DNA of 64,000 nt, from assembly GCA_947624785.1 (NCBI GenBank), contig CANQLV010000007.1, positions 158,271 to 222,270 of the forward strand, in the 5' to 3' direction. The stretch is from Akkermansia muciniphila. Its GTDB lineage: Bacteria > Verrucomicrobiota > Verrucomicrobiia > Verrucomicrobiales > Akkermansiaceae. The translations under genes were made by a program, and so were the position numbers. Numbering within the stretch: position 1 is the stretch's first letter; the number at the start of each line of letters is the position of its first letter. The notes below the pieces were generated by a model that did not search any database, was not told where the DNA came from, and saw only the letters and a list, made by a program, of their open reading frames with translations. This document shows positions 1 to 8,276 of this stretch, piece by piece.

Positions 1-234
1 AACCACGTCCATCCGTTCCAGCACGGCCCCATAATCCCGGTCATGAACGCCGAGGGTCATCACGTGCACGTCCGCAGCGGCCACCAGGCACGGGGCCTGC
101 GCTTCCAAGGCACGTTCCGCCAGGGCGGAGCTCATCTCCTCCACGGAGCTGACGGCCACGGAAAAGCCGAACACCTTTCTCGTCTCGCACGGAATCCGCG
201 CGCCGGGCTGGTCAGGGTTGTGTGCAGCAGTCAT
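1..234 (-). CDS. WecG/TagA/CpsF-family glycosyltransferase (partial, 3' end outside window)
   Basis: Only the first 78 codons are present; the gene runs off the left edge. I read this frame directly. It starts at the ATG at 234 and gives MTAAHNPDQPGARIPCE, then a stretch ending GAVLERMDVV. The pattern (small N-terminal domain, CLVAAADVHVMTLGVHD, then a run toward a VxPDGMP-type motif) resembles the WecG/TagA/CpsF family. These enzymes transfer UDP-activated N-acetylmannosamine(uronate) or similar sugars onto lipid-linked precursors at the inner membrane during surface-polysaccharide assembly. The diagnostic PDG motif would fall just past the edge, so the family call is provisional. The next gene, an MBL hydrolase, ends 25 bp upstream on the same strand. 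Confidence 0.6.
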   Translation of the reverse strand, partial: MTAAHNPDQPGARIPCETRKVFGFSVAVSSVEEMSSALAERALEAQAPCLVAAADVHVMTLGVHDRDYGAVLERMDVV

Positions 235-259
235 GGCCGATGGGAAGGAAGGGTGAAAA

Positions 260-1033
260 TCACGGCAGGGACAGCCTCAGCCCGTCATAGGCCGGCATGA
301 CGTTCTCCGGCAGCTTGCCGGAAAGAATCCCGTAATCCATGTCGTGGGACATGTGGGTCAGCACGGCGCGCCGGGGCCGGATGGCGGCAATGGCGGCCAG
401 GGTCTCCTCCAGGCACATGTGCGTGGGGTGCAGATGGTAACGCAGCCCGTCAATAACCAGCAGGGCCACCCCTTTCATCTTCTCCAGGGACGGCTCCGGA
501 ATGCTTTTCACGTCCGGCATGTACGCCAGGCTCTGCCCATCCGCCTCCAGAACGTAGGCATAGGTTTCCACTCCGGCATGAAGCACCGGAAGAGGCGTGA
601 CCAGCACGCTCCCCACGCAGAACGGTTCCCTCACCTCGTGGGGTTCCGGCCTGACGTAGCCGCTCCGGCCCGGTTTCGGTTCAAACGCCCAGCCGTACAT
701 GGTCCGCAGGGCTTCCATCGTCCGGGGGGAGGCATACATGGGCAGGCCGCCGGACCTGCGCCAGCAGAAGGCGCGCAAATCGTCAAAGCCGCCCACGTGG
801 TCCACATGGGCGTGCGTGTACAGTACGGCGTCCACGTCCGTGATGTTTTCCCGCAGGGCCTGCTGACGCAGATCCGGGGAGGAATCCAGCAGAATGCGGG
901 TGCCAGCGGCCTCCACGTAAACCGAAGAACGCAACCGCTTGTTTCTGGGGTCCGCCGATGTGCAGACCGCACAGGAACAGCCTATCTGCGGAACTCCGGT
1001 GGACGTTCCGGTGCCCAGAAAGAGAATGTTCAT
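260..1033 (-). CDS. MBL-fold metallohydrolase, PhnP-like
   Basis: This is a 257-residue metallo-beta-lactamase-fold hydrolase. The start MNILFLGTGTSTGVPQIGC is the canonical N-terminus of PhnP/YycJ-like phosphodiesterases, so I use the ATG at 1033 rather than the longer open frame. Visible metal ligands include the THAHVDHVGG motif (HxHxDH) near residue 75 and later histidines in LPVLHAG and LTHMSHDM. Two cysteines near the N-terminus (CSCAVC) occur where many PhnP relatives bind a structural zinc. Family members cleave cyclic or linear phosphodiesters in the cytoplasm; the substrate cannot be read from sequence. It is divergent from recN, whose ATG lies 65 bp away. Confidence 0.85.
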   Translation of the reverse strand: MNILFLGTGTSTGVPQIGCSCAVCTSADPRNKRLRSSVYVEAAGTRILLDSSPDLRQQALRENITDVDAVLYTHAHVDHVGGFDDLRAFCWRRSGGLPMYASPRTMEALRTMYGWAFEPKPGRSGYVRPEPHEVREPFCVGSVLVTPLPVLHAGVETYAYVLEADGQSLAYMPDVKSIPEPSLEKMKGVALLVIDGLRYHLHPTHMCLEETLAAIAAIRPRRAVLTHMSHDMDYGILSGKLPENVMPAYDGLRLSLP

Positions 1034-1097
1034 CACAGAGGTCATGATTGCGTTTAGAGCAAATGATGCCATAATGCATTCAAAATCCAAAGCCCGA

Positions 1098-2756
1098 ATG
1101 CTTACATTGCTGAAAATTAGAAACCTGGCCCTCGTGGACCAGCTGCTCTGGGAACCCAGCTCCGGCTTCATCTGCATCACGGGGGAAACGGGGGCGGGGA
1201 AATCCGTCATCATCGGCGCCATACGCCTGGCGCTGGGGGAGCGCGCGGATAAAACGCTCATCCGCTCCGGAGAACAGCAATGCAGCGTGGAAGCCGTCTT
1301 CCATCTGCCGGAATCCTCCCCCGTCCACGCCATCCTGAACGAACACGGCGTTCCGCCCTGCGAAGACGGCAACCTGATTATCAAGCGCATCATTTCCTCC
1401 GCGGCCAACCGCCAGTTCCTGAACGACAGCCCGTGCACCCTCAACCTTCTGCGGGAGGCGGGCGCCTGCCTGGTGGACATGCACGGCCCCAGCGACCACC
1501 GCTCCCTGATCTCCCAGGAGAGGCAGCTTTCCCTGCTGGACGCCTTTGGGGAGCACGCCCCCCTGCTGCACGCCTACGCGGACGCGTGGCGGCAATGGCA
1601 GGACGCGCGCCGGGCCTACGACGACCTGGAGCATGCGGAAGCGGCCACCGCGCGGGAAATAGAGCTGCTGCGCCACCAGGTGGACGAGATAGACGCCGCC
1701 GCTTTCACGCCGGAGGAAGTGCTCACGCTGGAAGAACGCTGGCAGCGCGCCCGCAACGGCACCAGGCTTCAGGAACAGGTTTCCAGAATGCTTGCCATGC
1801 TGGAGGAAACGGACGTGCCCGGCCTGGGTTCCCAGTTGAGGGAACTGACCCGGGCGGCGCACGAGCTGGAACGCATGGACGCCTCCACCGCCGCCTGGCT
1901 GGCCCCGCTGGCGGAAGTGAATCTGGAGCTCAAGGAAATTGAAGGACGCCTGGCGGATTATTCCTCCGAACTGGACTGTGATCCACGGGAGCTCTTCCAA
2001 CTGGAGGAACGCATCAACCTGCTGGAATCCCTGAAAATGAAATACGGCCCTTCCTTTGAAGACGTCTGCGCCCGGAGGGAGGAGGCGGCCCACCGCCTGG
2101 ACCGCATCGAACACCGCACGGAACGCCTGGAAGAGCTGCGGGCCTCCATCGCCGTTCTGCGCAAGCAGGTGGACGCCGCCGGACAGGCCCTGACCAAAGC
2201 GCGCCAGGCCTCCGCTCCCAGGCTGGCTTCCTCCATCGTCAGGCACTCCCGGGAACTGGGCTTCCGCCAGGCCGTCTTTGAAGTGGGGCTCTCCCCCCTC
2301 CAGGAACCCGGCTCCCAGGGAATGGAAACGGTGGAATTCCTGTTCGGACCCAATCCGGGCGAACCCTCCAAGCCTCTCCGGCTGATTGCCTCCAGCGGGG
2401 AGCTGGCGCGCATCATGCTGGCGATTAAAAGCGCCCTGGCGCACAAGGACTCCACCCCCCTGCTCGTGTTTGACGAAATAGACGCCAACGTGGGCGGGGA
2501 AGTGGCGCGGGCCGTCGGCTTCAAGATGCAGCAGCTCGGGAACAGGCACCAGGTCATCTCCATCACGCACTTTCCGCAGGTGGCGGCCCTGGCCTCCCAT
2601 CACTACCTGGTTCAGAAGGCTTCCGTAGGCAACCGCACCATCTCCTGCCTGCGGGAGGTGAGCCATGAAGAGCGGATAGACGAGCTGGTCCGCATGCTGG
2701 GCGGCGGCGGGGACCACGCCCGCACGCTGGCCCAGGCCCTGCTGCAGCCCTCCTGA
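1098..2756 (+). CDS. recN: DNA repair protein RecN
   Basis: This 552-residue SMC-like ATPase helps hold and process DNA double-strand breaks during recombinational repair. The Walker A motif GETGAGKS is at residues 29-36, following the typical MLTLLKIRNLALVDQL start. A long coiled-coil-forming middle rich in Glu, Arg and Leu comes next, then the C-terminal ABC half with an SSGELARIMLAI signature and LLVFDEIDANVGG Walker B. The length matches RecN (about 550). The frame is open further upstream, but homology begins at MLTLLKIRN. The gene is convergent with copA, with 30 bp between the stop codons. Confidence 0.95.
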   Translation: MLTLLKIRNLALVDQLLWEPSSGFICITGETGAGKSVIIGAIRLALGERADKTLIRSGEQQCSVEAVFHLPESSPVHAILNEHGVPPCEDGNLIIKRIISSAANRQFLNDSPCTLNLLREAGACLVDMHGPSDHRSLISQERQLSLLDAFGEHAPLLHAYADAWRQWQDARRAYDDLEHAEAATAREIELLRHQVDEIDAAAFTPEEVLTLEERWQRARNGTRLQEQVSRMLAMLEETDVPGLGSQLRELTRAAHELERMDASTAAWLAPLAEVNLELKEIEGRLADYSSELDCDPRELFQLEERINLLESLKMKYGPSFEDVCARREEAAHRLDRIEHRTERLEELRASIAVLRKQVDAAGQALTKARQASAPRLASSIVRHSRELGFRQAVFEVGLSPLQEPGSQGMETVEFLFGPNPGEPSKPLRLIASSGELARIMLAIKSALAHKDSTPLLVFDEIDANVGGEVARAVGFKMQQLGNRHQVISITHFPQVAALASHHYLVQKASVGNRTISCLREVSHEERIDELVRMLGGGGDHARTLAQALLQPS

Positions 2757-2786
2757 ACGGAGGGCGCCAAAAAGGAAGAGGCCGCC

Positions 2787-5030
2787 CTATTTTTCCAGCC
2801 GGGGCCTGAAGCCGCGCAGCCGCAGGGAATTGAACACCACGCACAGGGAGCTTAAGCTCATGGCTCCGGCGGCAATCATGGGATTCAGCGTCAGGCCGAA
2901 GGCCGGATACAGGCACCCGGCGGCCAGCGGAATGCCGATGATGTTGTAAAAGAAGGCCCAGAAGAGGTTCTGCCTGATGATGTGCAGGGTGGTGCGCCCC
3001 AGTTGAAGGGCTTCCGCCACGCCCACGGGATTGCTCTTCATCAGCACGATGTCGGAGGATTCCATCGCCAGCTCCGTTCCGGACTTCATGGAGATGCCCA
3101 CCCGGGCGCAGGCCAGCGCCGGGGCATCGTTCACGCCGTCCCCCACCATTGCCACCTTGTCCCCGCGTTCCTCCATCTTCATCACATGGGAGGCCTTCTC
3201 ATCCGGGAGCACGTCGGAAATCACTTCATCAATGTGCAGTTCCCCGGCCATGTGCCGCGCCGTGGCGGCGTTGTCCCCCGTCAGCATGACCACGCGCAGG
3301 TTCATCCGCTTCAGATTATCTATCGCCGCACGGCTGTCCGGTTTCAGGGAATCCGCCACCATGATCACTCCGGCAGCGTTGCCTTCCCTGCCTACATACA
3401 GCGGGGACGCGCCCTGCCGCATGAATTCCCGGAGGCGGCCTTCCTCCTCCTTCCAGGAGATGCCCTTGTCCTGCATGAAGCCGGGATTGCCCACCGCATA
3501 GGGCACGCCGTCCACTACGCCGGAAATGCCGCGGCCCGGCACAACGGACAAATCCGCCACCGCGCGGATGGGGAGCTCCAGCAGCCTGGCGTGTTCATAA
3601 ATGGCTTTCCCTACCGGATGCTCCGACCCCTGCTCCAAAGCCGCCGCCATTTCCACCAGTCCATCCGCATTCACGCCCTGCTCCGGCAGGACGGCCACCA
3701 CGCGGGGCTCCCCTTCCGTCAGGGTGCCCGTCTTGTCAAAAACGACGGTATCCACGCGGCTCAAAGCCTCCAAAGCTCCGGCGGACTTGCACAGGATGCC
3801 CAGCCGCGCGCCCCTGCCCGTCCCTACCATGATGGCGATGGGCGTGGCAAGCCCCAGAACGCAGGGGCAGGAAATCACCAGCACCGCAATCGCCCTGGCC
3901 AGGGCGAAGGAAAATCCCTCCCCGGCGGCCAGCCACGCAATCAACGATACCAGGGCAACGGCAATCACCGCAGGGACAAAGAAATAACACACCCGGTCCG
4001 CCAGCCGTGCAATGGGAGCCTTGGACTGGCTGGCCTGCTCCACCAGGCGGATCATGCGGGCCAGCGTGGAGTCCCTGCCCACGCGTTCCGCACGGACCTT
4101 GAGATACCCGGCCCGGTTGAACGTGCCGCTGATCACCCGGTCCCCGGCCGTCTTGTCCACCGGCATGCTTTCTCCCGTCAGGTCCGATTCATCCAGCGCG
4201 GCCTGTCCTTCTTCAATGACGCCGTCCACCGGAATCCTCTGCCCGGTTTTCACCACCACCAGATCCCCGTTATGAAGTTCATCCAGCGGAACGGCGCGTT
4301 CCGCGCCGTCATGCCACACCAGGGCCTCCTGGGGGACCAGCTTCACCAGTCCTTTCACGGCGGCGTTCGTCTTGCGGTAGGAGCGGCGTTCCAGATATTT
4401 CCCCAGGGAAATCAGGGTGACGATCATGGCCGCGGATTCAAAATACAGTTCCATTCCGTCCACGTTGGCGCCCTCCCACAGCGCCGCGATCAACAGATAC
4501 AGCCCGTACAGGAAGGCGGACCCGGAGCCGATGGCGATCAGGGAATCCATATTGGGAGACAGCGCGGCAAGCTGGCGCACGCCGTTGATTAAATAATGCC
4601 GGTTCAGCCACAGAATCGCGGCAGCCAGAAGGCACTGCGCCCACAAATTCATCCAGAGCCCCCAGCCCCCTCCCGGAACGGGCCAGTGCCACATGGGCCC
4701 CATGGACAGGTACATCAGGGGCACCAGCAGCAGAACGGACCAAACGAGGCGGGAGCCTCCCGTTTCCTCCTTCCCCTGGCTTTCCTCCCCATCCGCCCCG
4801 GAAAGCGGTTCCTCCCGCCAGTCCGCCAGGTGGAAGCCGGCTTTCTCCACTACGGACGCAATGCGCCCCCTGGCGGGAGAATCGGGCTTTTCAAACAGAA
4901 CGGTCATCCGCCCCGTCAGCAAATTCAATTCTACGCGCTCCACCCCCTCCAATCCCTCCACGGCGCGCTCCACCTTGGCAGCACAACCGGCGCAATGCAT
5001 GCCGGAAACAAGATAGTTCTTTTCTTCCAT
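2787..5030 (-). CDS. copA: Copper-translocating P-type ATPase
   Basis: This 747-residue P1B-type ATPase exports monovalent copper across the inner membrane. One N-terminal heavy-metal domain carries GMHCAGC (Cys13, Cys16). The transmembrane CPC metal site is at 388-390, the actuator TGES at 285-288, the phosphorylated Asp432 is in DKTGT, the HP dipeptide of the nucleotide domain is at 471-472, and GDGVND is at 630-635. The last helices hold YN (FFYNIIGIP) and MSLSS motifs, which mark the Cu(I) subgroup. There is one heavy-metal domain rather than two, which is common. No CueR- or CsoR-type regulator gene is adjacent. Confidence 0.95.
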   Translation of the reverse strand: MEEKNYLVSGMHCAGCAAKVERAVEGLEGVERVELNLLTGRMTVLFEKPDSPARGRIASVVEKAGFHLADWREEPLSGADGEESQGKEETGGSRLVWSVLLLVPLMYLSMGPMWHWPVPGGGWGLWMNLWAQCLLAAAILWLNRHYLINGVRQLAALSPNMDSLIAIGSGSAFLYGLYLLIAALWEGANVDGMELYFESAAMIVTLISLGKYLERRSYRKTNAAVKGLVKLVPQEALVWHDGAERAVPLDELHNGDLVVVKTGQRIPVDGVIEEGQAALDESDLTGESMPVDKTAGDRVISGTFNRAGYLKVRAERVGRDSTLARMIRLVEQASQSKAPIARLADRVCYFFVPAVIAVALVSLIAWLAAGEGFSFALARAIAVLVISCPCVLGLATPIAIMVGTGRGARLGILCKSAGALEALSRVDTVVFDKTGTLTEGEPRVVAVLPEQGVNADGLVEMAAALEQGSEHPVGKAIYEHARLLELPIRAVADLSVVPGRGISGVVDGVPYAVGNPGFMQDKGISWKEEEGRLREFMRQGASPLYVGREGNAAGVIMVADSLKPDSRAAIDNLKRMNLRVVMLTGDNAATARHMAGELHIDEVISDVLPDEKASHVMKMEERGDKVAMVGDGVNDAPALACARVGISMKSGTELAMESSDIVLMKSNPVGVAEALQLGRTTLHIIRQNLFWAFFYNIIGIPLAAGCLYPAFGLTLNPMIAAGAMSLSSLCVVFNSLRLRGFRPRLEK

Positions 5031-5084
5031 TGTCGTTAAAACGGAGTGTTTGATTTTCCGGAACCAAAGAAGGCTCCCATGTTG

Positions 5085-5098
5085 TTAGGTGAAACTAA
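5085..5098. promoter_or_regulatory. Imperfect palindrome upstream of GH16, resembling the one upstream of eno
   Basis: TTAGGTGAAACTAA lies 115 bp before the GH16 start codon, in the divergent copA/GH16 spacer. It matches 12 of 14 positions of the core of a perfect palindrome in front of eno (51112-51125). Dyad symmetry and recurrence suggest an operator, but no binding protein can be named. Confidence 0.3.
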
Positions 5099-5118
5099 TC
5101 CCATCAATCCCGTTTCTC

Positions 5119-5145
5119 AAGCCGCTTTCGCGGCTTCACCTTTTT
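5119..5145 (+). terminator. Terminator-like hairpin in the GH16 leader
   Basis: A 7-bp perfect stem, AAGCCGC (5119-5125) with GCGGCTT (5130-5136), has a TTTC loop and is followed by CACCTTTTTCC. It has the form of a rho-independent terminator reading rightward. No rightward gene ends upstream of it, so it would act as an attenuator or end a short leader RNA if the GH16 promoter lies upstream. Confidence 0.45.
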
Positions 5146-5212
5146 CCGATAAAAAATGACAAAAAAACGCCCGCTCCCTCGTAACAGTAACAAACACCTT
5201 TATCCTTTCGTC

Positions 5213-6178
5213 ATGAGCGCTCCCTCCCTGTTCCAAGTCCTGGCCTGCACGGTCCTGTTGTCCACCCCCCTCCACGCCCAGCTTTACACCCTGCACGGGG
5301 ACGGCGTCAAAAAAACCGAGAGGGTGGTGGAAAAAGCGGATTATTCCGATTACGAACTCGTCTGGCACGACGAGTTCGACAAGGACGGCCGCCCGGACCA
5401 CGCCAAGTGGAATTACGAACACGGATTCGTCCGCAACAAGGAGGAGCAGTGGTACCAGCCGGAAAACGCCCGGTGCAAGGACGGCATGCTGATTATTGAA
5501 GGCAAAAAGGAAAAACATGCCAATCCCCATTACGATCCGGCGGGAAAGAATTGGCAGACGACGCGCAAGGAAGCGGAGTACACCTCCGCCTCCCTGACCA
5601 CGCGTGGCAAGTTTTCCTGGCTGTACGGGCGGTTTGAAATCAGGGCCAGATTCAGCCCGCGGGAGGGCATGTGGCCCGCCTTCTGGACCATGGGCGTCAA
5701 GGAAGGGTGGCCCATGTGCGGGGAAATAGACATCATGGAGTACTACCAGTCCACCTACCTGGCCAACCTCTGCTGGGCCTCCCCCAAAAAACACGTGGGC
5801 AAATGGAGCACCACCTACACGCCGCTCAAATGGCTCCTGGAAAGGCATGCGGACTGGGCGGACAGCTTCCATGTCTTCCGCATGGACTGGGATGAAAAGG
5901 AAGTGCGCCTGTACGCGGACGACATCCTGCTGAACAGGACGTCCCTGGACAACACCGTCAACGCCGTTTACAAGGAAGTCGCCAACCCCTTCCGCCAGCC
6001 CCACTTCATCATCCTGAACCTGGCCATGGGCTCCACCGGCGGCGATCTGAGCAAACTGCCCCTTCCGCAGAAGTATGAAATAGACTACGTCCGCATTTAC
6101 CAGAAAAAGGATTCCCCCCACAAAGGAACCATCCCGTACCAGCCGGAAAAGAAGCTTGAACCCCGCGGAAAACAGTAA
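5213..6178 (+). CDS. Secreted glycoside hydrolase family 16 (beta-glucanase/endo-beta-galactosidase type)
   Basis: The 321-residue protein starts at MSAPSLFQ, giving a clean signal peptide (residues 1-23, cleavage after LHAQ or nearby); the frame is open 19 codons upstream without signal character. The GH16 active site GEIDIMEYY supplies nucleophile Glu171 and acid/base Glu176 in ExDxxE spacing. Trp-rich substrate-cleft segments (WPAFWTMG, EQWYQPENA) flank it. GH16 enzymes cut beta-1,3/1,4 glucans or beta-galactans. In a mucin degrader an endo-beta-galactosidase acting on O-glycan poly-LacNAc is the likely role, but that is inference. No carbohydrate-binding module is evident. Confidence 0.9.
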   Translation: MSAPSLFQVLACTVLLSTPLHAQLYTLHGDGVKKTERVVEKADYSDYELVWHDEFDKDGRPDHAKWNYEHGFVRNKEEQWYQPENARCKDGMLIIEGKKEKHANPHYDPAGKNWQTTRKEAEYTSASLTTRGKFSWLYGRFEIRARFSPREGMWPAFWTMGVKEGWPMCGEIDIMEYYQSTYLANLCWASPKKHVGKWSTTYTPLKWLLERHADWADSFHVFRMDWDEKEVRLYADDILLNRTSLDNTVNAVYKEVANPFRQPHFIILNLAMGSTGGDLSKLPLPQKYEIDYVRIYQKKDSPHKGTIPYQPEKKLEPRGKQ

Positions 6179-6284
6179 CAGGGCAGGAAAAATCCTTACT
6201 CCCTCGGAGGGCTATGACCTGTCATGCCGTTTTCCGGCAATAGGATGGAAGGGATGAGGGAAAGCCTCTCCTTGCAGCCGCCTT

Positions 6285-6938
6285 TTATTCAGCGGCCTTC
6301 CCCTTGAGCACCAGGAGAACGTGTTCCGCCATGAGGGCGTGCCCTTCCGCGTTGGGATGCACGCCGTCCACCAGCAGGCTGCCCTTGCCCTTCATCACCT
6401 TGTTAAGGTCGATCACCCTGGATTTGGTGCTCTTGGCCGCCTGCCGGATGAGTGGAATGACTTCCTTTTCAAGGCATTCCCTGCTGATACCCCCTTCCCT
6501 GGCTTCCTGGGACGGGATAGGCAGCAGGCAGTATACCTTCAGTTTGGGATTCTGCTTGCGGAATTCCGTGATGATCTCCTTGTAATTGTTTACAAAATCA
6601 TCCTTGTGGCTCCAATTCACCTTTTTGCTGTCATTGGTGCCCAGGCCGATCAACAGCATGTCAGGCTTGAACGCCAGCGCGTCCTGATAGGCCTTCTCCC
6701 GCGTGATGGGGCGGTCCCCCTTGAACAGCAGGCAGCGCGCCGATACGCCGAAGTTTCCTACTTCCGCCTTCCCGTCCAAAGCCTTCGCAATCCGGGACAC
6801 CCAGCAGTCTTCCTTCTTAACCCCCATCCCGGCGGTGATGCTGTCCCCCAGGCAGGCCAGCTTCACTGCGGCGGCGCAATCCGCCGGCAGAAAAGCTGCC
6901 AGCAGCCCTATCCACAACAAGACAATAAACTTTTTCAT
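6285..6938 (-). CDS. Exported SGNH/GDSL hydrolase
   Basis: The 217-residue protein has a signal peptide (MKKFIVLLWIGLLAAFLPADCAAA). The SGNH blocks are complete: GDSITAG with catalytic Ser33, GLGTND with Asn102, and DGVHPN with Asp191 and His194. The fold removes acyl groups, often acetyl, from sugars or lipids in the periplasm. Next to glycan hydrolases, a sugar O-acetylesterase role is plausible but not shown. Cys21 in the signal region lies in ADC-AAA, not a good lipobox. It stands alone between GH16 (convergent) and the efp terminator. Confidence 0.85.
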   Translation of the reverse strand: MKKFIVLLWIGLLAAFLPADCAAAVKLACLGDSITAGMGVKKEDCWVSRIAKALDGKAEVGNFGVSARCLLFKGDRPITREKAYQDALAFKPDMLLIGLGTNDSKKVNWSHKDDFVNNYKEIITEFRKQNPKLKVYCLLPIPSQEAREGGISRECLEKEVIPLIRQAAKSTKSRVIDLNKVMKGKGSLLVDGVHPNAEGHALMAEHVLLVLKGKAAE

Positions 6939-7041
6939 GGAGTAAAATATTACAATGAAAATGGCTTACAGGAAGCGGCCTCAAATGTAAAGCCCGTACT
7001 CCCGCCCGTTTTCTGGACTTTTCCCACGCCGCCCCGTCATG

Positions 7042-7079
7042 AAAAAGTCCCGGCCGGATAAAACCGGACGGGACTTTTC
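7042..7079 (-). terminator. Rho-independent terminator of efp
   Basis: A strong hairpin begins 23 bp past the efp stop: AAAAGTCCCG (7043-7052) pairs perfectly with CGGGACTTTT (7069-7078), and an inner CCGG/CCGG closes a small loop. Read leftward, it ends in a T run. Confidence 0.85.
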
Positions 7080-7101
7080 AAATAACAGGAAAAGGGAACG
7101 C

Positions 7102-7668
7102 TTAGTTCACGCGGCCCAGGTAGGAACCGTCTTCCGTCTTTACGGAAATCTTTTCACCGGGCTTGATGAAGAGGGGCACCTGCACCACCAGGCCGGTGGT
7201 CATCGTGGCGGACTTGTAAACGTTGTTCGCGCTGTCGCCCTTGACGCCTTCCGGAGCTTCCGCCACTTCCATGGTGATGGCGGCGGGGAGTTCCACGGAA
7301 ACAACCGTCTCATCCGTGAAAAGCAGGATGTAGATGTTGCCTTCCATCAGGTAATCCTTGACGGGTTCCACGATGTCCGGAGACACGGTAATGTCTTCGT
7401 ACGTATCGGGGTTCATGAAATGGTAGCCCATGCCGTCAATGTAGCTGAACTCATATTCCTCACGGGCGAGGTTCACGCCTTCCAGGGATTCATTGGAAGT
7501 CAGGCGAAGGTTATATACCTTCTTGGTGGAAATGCTGCGGATGCTCATTTGCACGTAGGAGGCCATGCGGGGGGGGCATTTGTGCTCCATGCTGACCACG
7601 ACGCAAACGTCATTGTTATGATTAACCGCGTGTCCCTTGCGAAGATTGATTACGGGTACTTTTGCCAT
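7102..7668 (-). CDS. efp: Translation elongation factor P
   Basis: At 188 residues it matches E. coli EF-P exactly in length. Domain I (KOW-like) carries the decoding-site loop, followed by two OB domains (FSYIDGMGYHFMNPDTYE; GDSANNVYKSATMTTGLVVQVP; C-terminal KTEDGSYLGRVN). EF-P rescues ribosomes stalled at polyproline. The loop normally reads KPGKG with lysine 34 modified. Here it is EHKCPPRMAS, placing Arg34 at the tip after two prolines. An arginine tip is known in EarP-rhamnosylated EF-Ps, but I see no earP in the window. The gene has its own terminator, and the ACT protein gene ends 122 bp upstream. Confidence 0.95.
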   Translation of the reverse strand: MAKVPVINLRKGHAVNHNNDVCVVVSMEHKCPPRMASYVQMSIRSISTKKVYNLRLTSNESLEGVNLAREEYEFSYIDGMGYHFMNPDTYEDITVSPDIVEPVKDYLMEGNIYILLFTDETVVSVELPAAITMEVAEAPEGVKGDSANNVYKSATMTTGLVVQVPLFIKPGEKISVKTEDGSYLGRVN

Positions 7669-7790
7669 GCGGCCCGTACCATACCATGTTTTCCCCTCCC
7701 GTCAAGCCGAAAAAACGCGCCAAACCCTTGATGCGCTTGGAGAAAACGCCTTTGGACGGGTGGCCAGAAAGGCTGGAAAAACCATCGTTC

Positions 7791-8249
7791 CTACCGGCTG
7801 AGATCCTGCTGGAACAGGACCTTGATGCCGCTGGAATTCAGCACGGTGCGCCCGAAGCTGAGGTCGTCCACATGAAGGGCGACCAGAGAGCCCCGCGCCA
7901 CGCAGGGCATCAGGGGATACAGGAAGTTGACGTTCATTTCCGCGGCATACAGCGCATCCAGGCATTTCTTGAGGTCCGCGGGGCCATGGCGGAGAACCGC
8001 CACCAGAACCTCGGATTCCGTGTAGCAGATGCCCTTTTCCAGAAAGATTTCCGACGTCCGTTCCGGATCGCTGACAATCAGGCGCGCAATGGTCGCCTCA
8101 TGGCAGTCGTGCATGCTGAACCCCAGGCAGAAGATGCCGTGCATGTCCAGCAGGCCGAGGAGGGCGGACAGCGCCCCCACCCGGTTCTGGAGCATGATGG
8201 AATATTGCTTTATCGTACTGCCGGGGGCTTTGATGGCTTCTTCCTTCAT
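7791..8249 (-). CDS. ACT-domain protein
   Basis: The 152-residue protein looks like two ACT repeats. IKQYSIMLQNRVGALSALLGLLDMHGI starts the first, and VLVAVLRHGPADLKKCLDALYAAEMNVNFLYPL starts the second. ACT pairs bind amino acids and regulate metabolic enzymes or act alone as sensors. No catalytic or DNA-binding domain is attached. It begins 27 bp after the argD stop on the same strand, so the two are probably co-transcribed, which hints at amino-acid sensing linked to arginine or other transaminase metabolism. The ligand is unknown. Confidence 0.8.
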   Translation of the reverse strand: MKEEAIKAPGSTIKQYSIMLQNRVGALSALLGLLDMHGIFCLGFSMHDCHEATIARLIVSDPERTSEIFLEKGICYTESEVLVAVLRHGPADLKKCLDALYAAEMNVNFLYPLMPCVARGSLVALHVDDLSFGRTVLNSSGIKVLFQQDLSR

Positions 8250-8276
8250 AACAATAAAGCAAACGGGGGTGATGTT

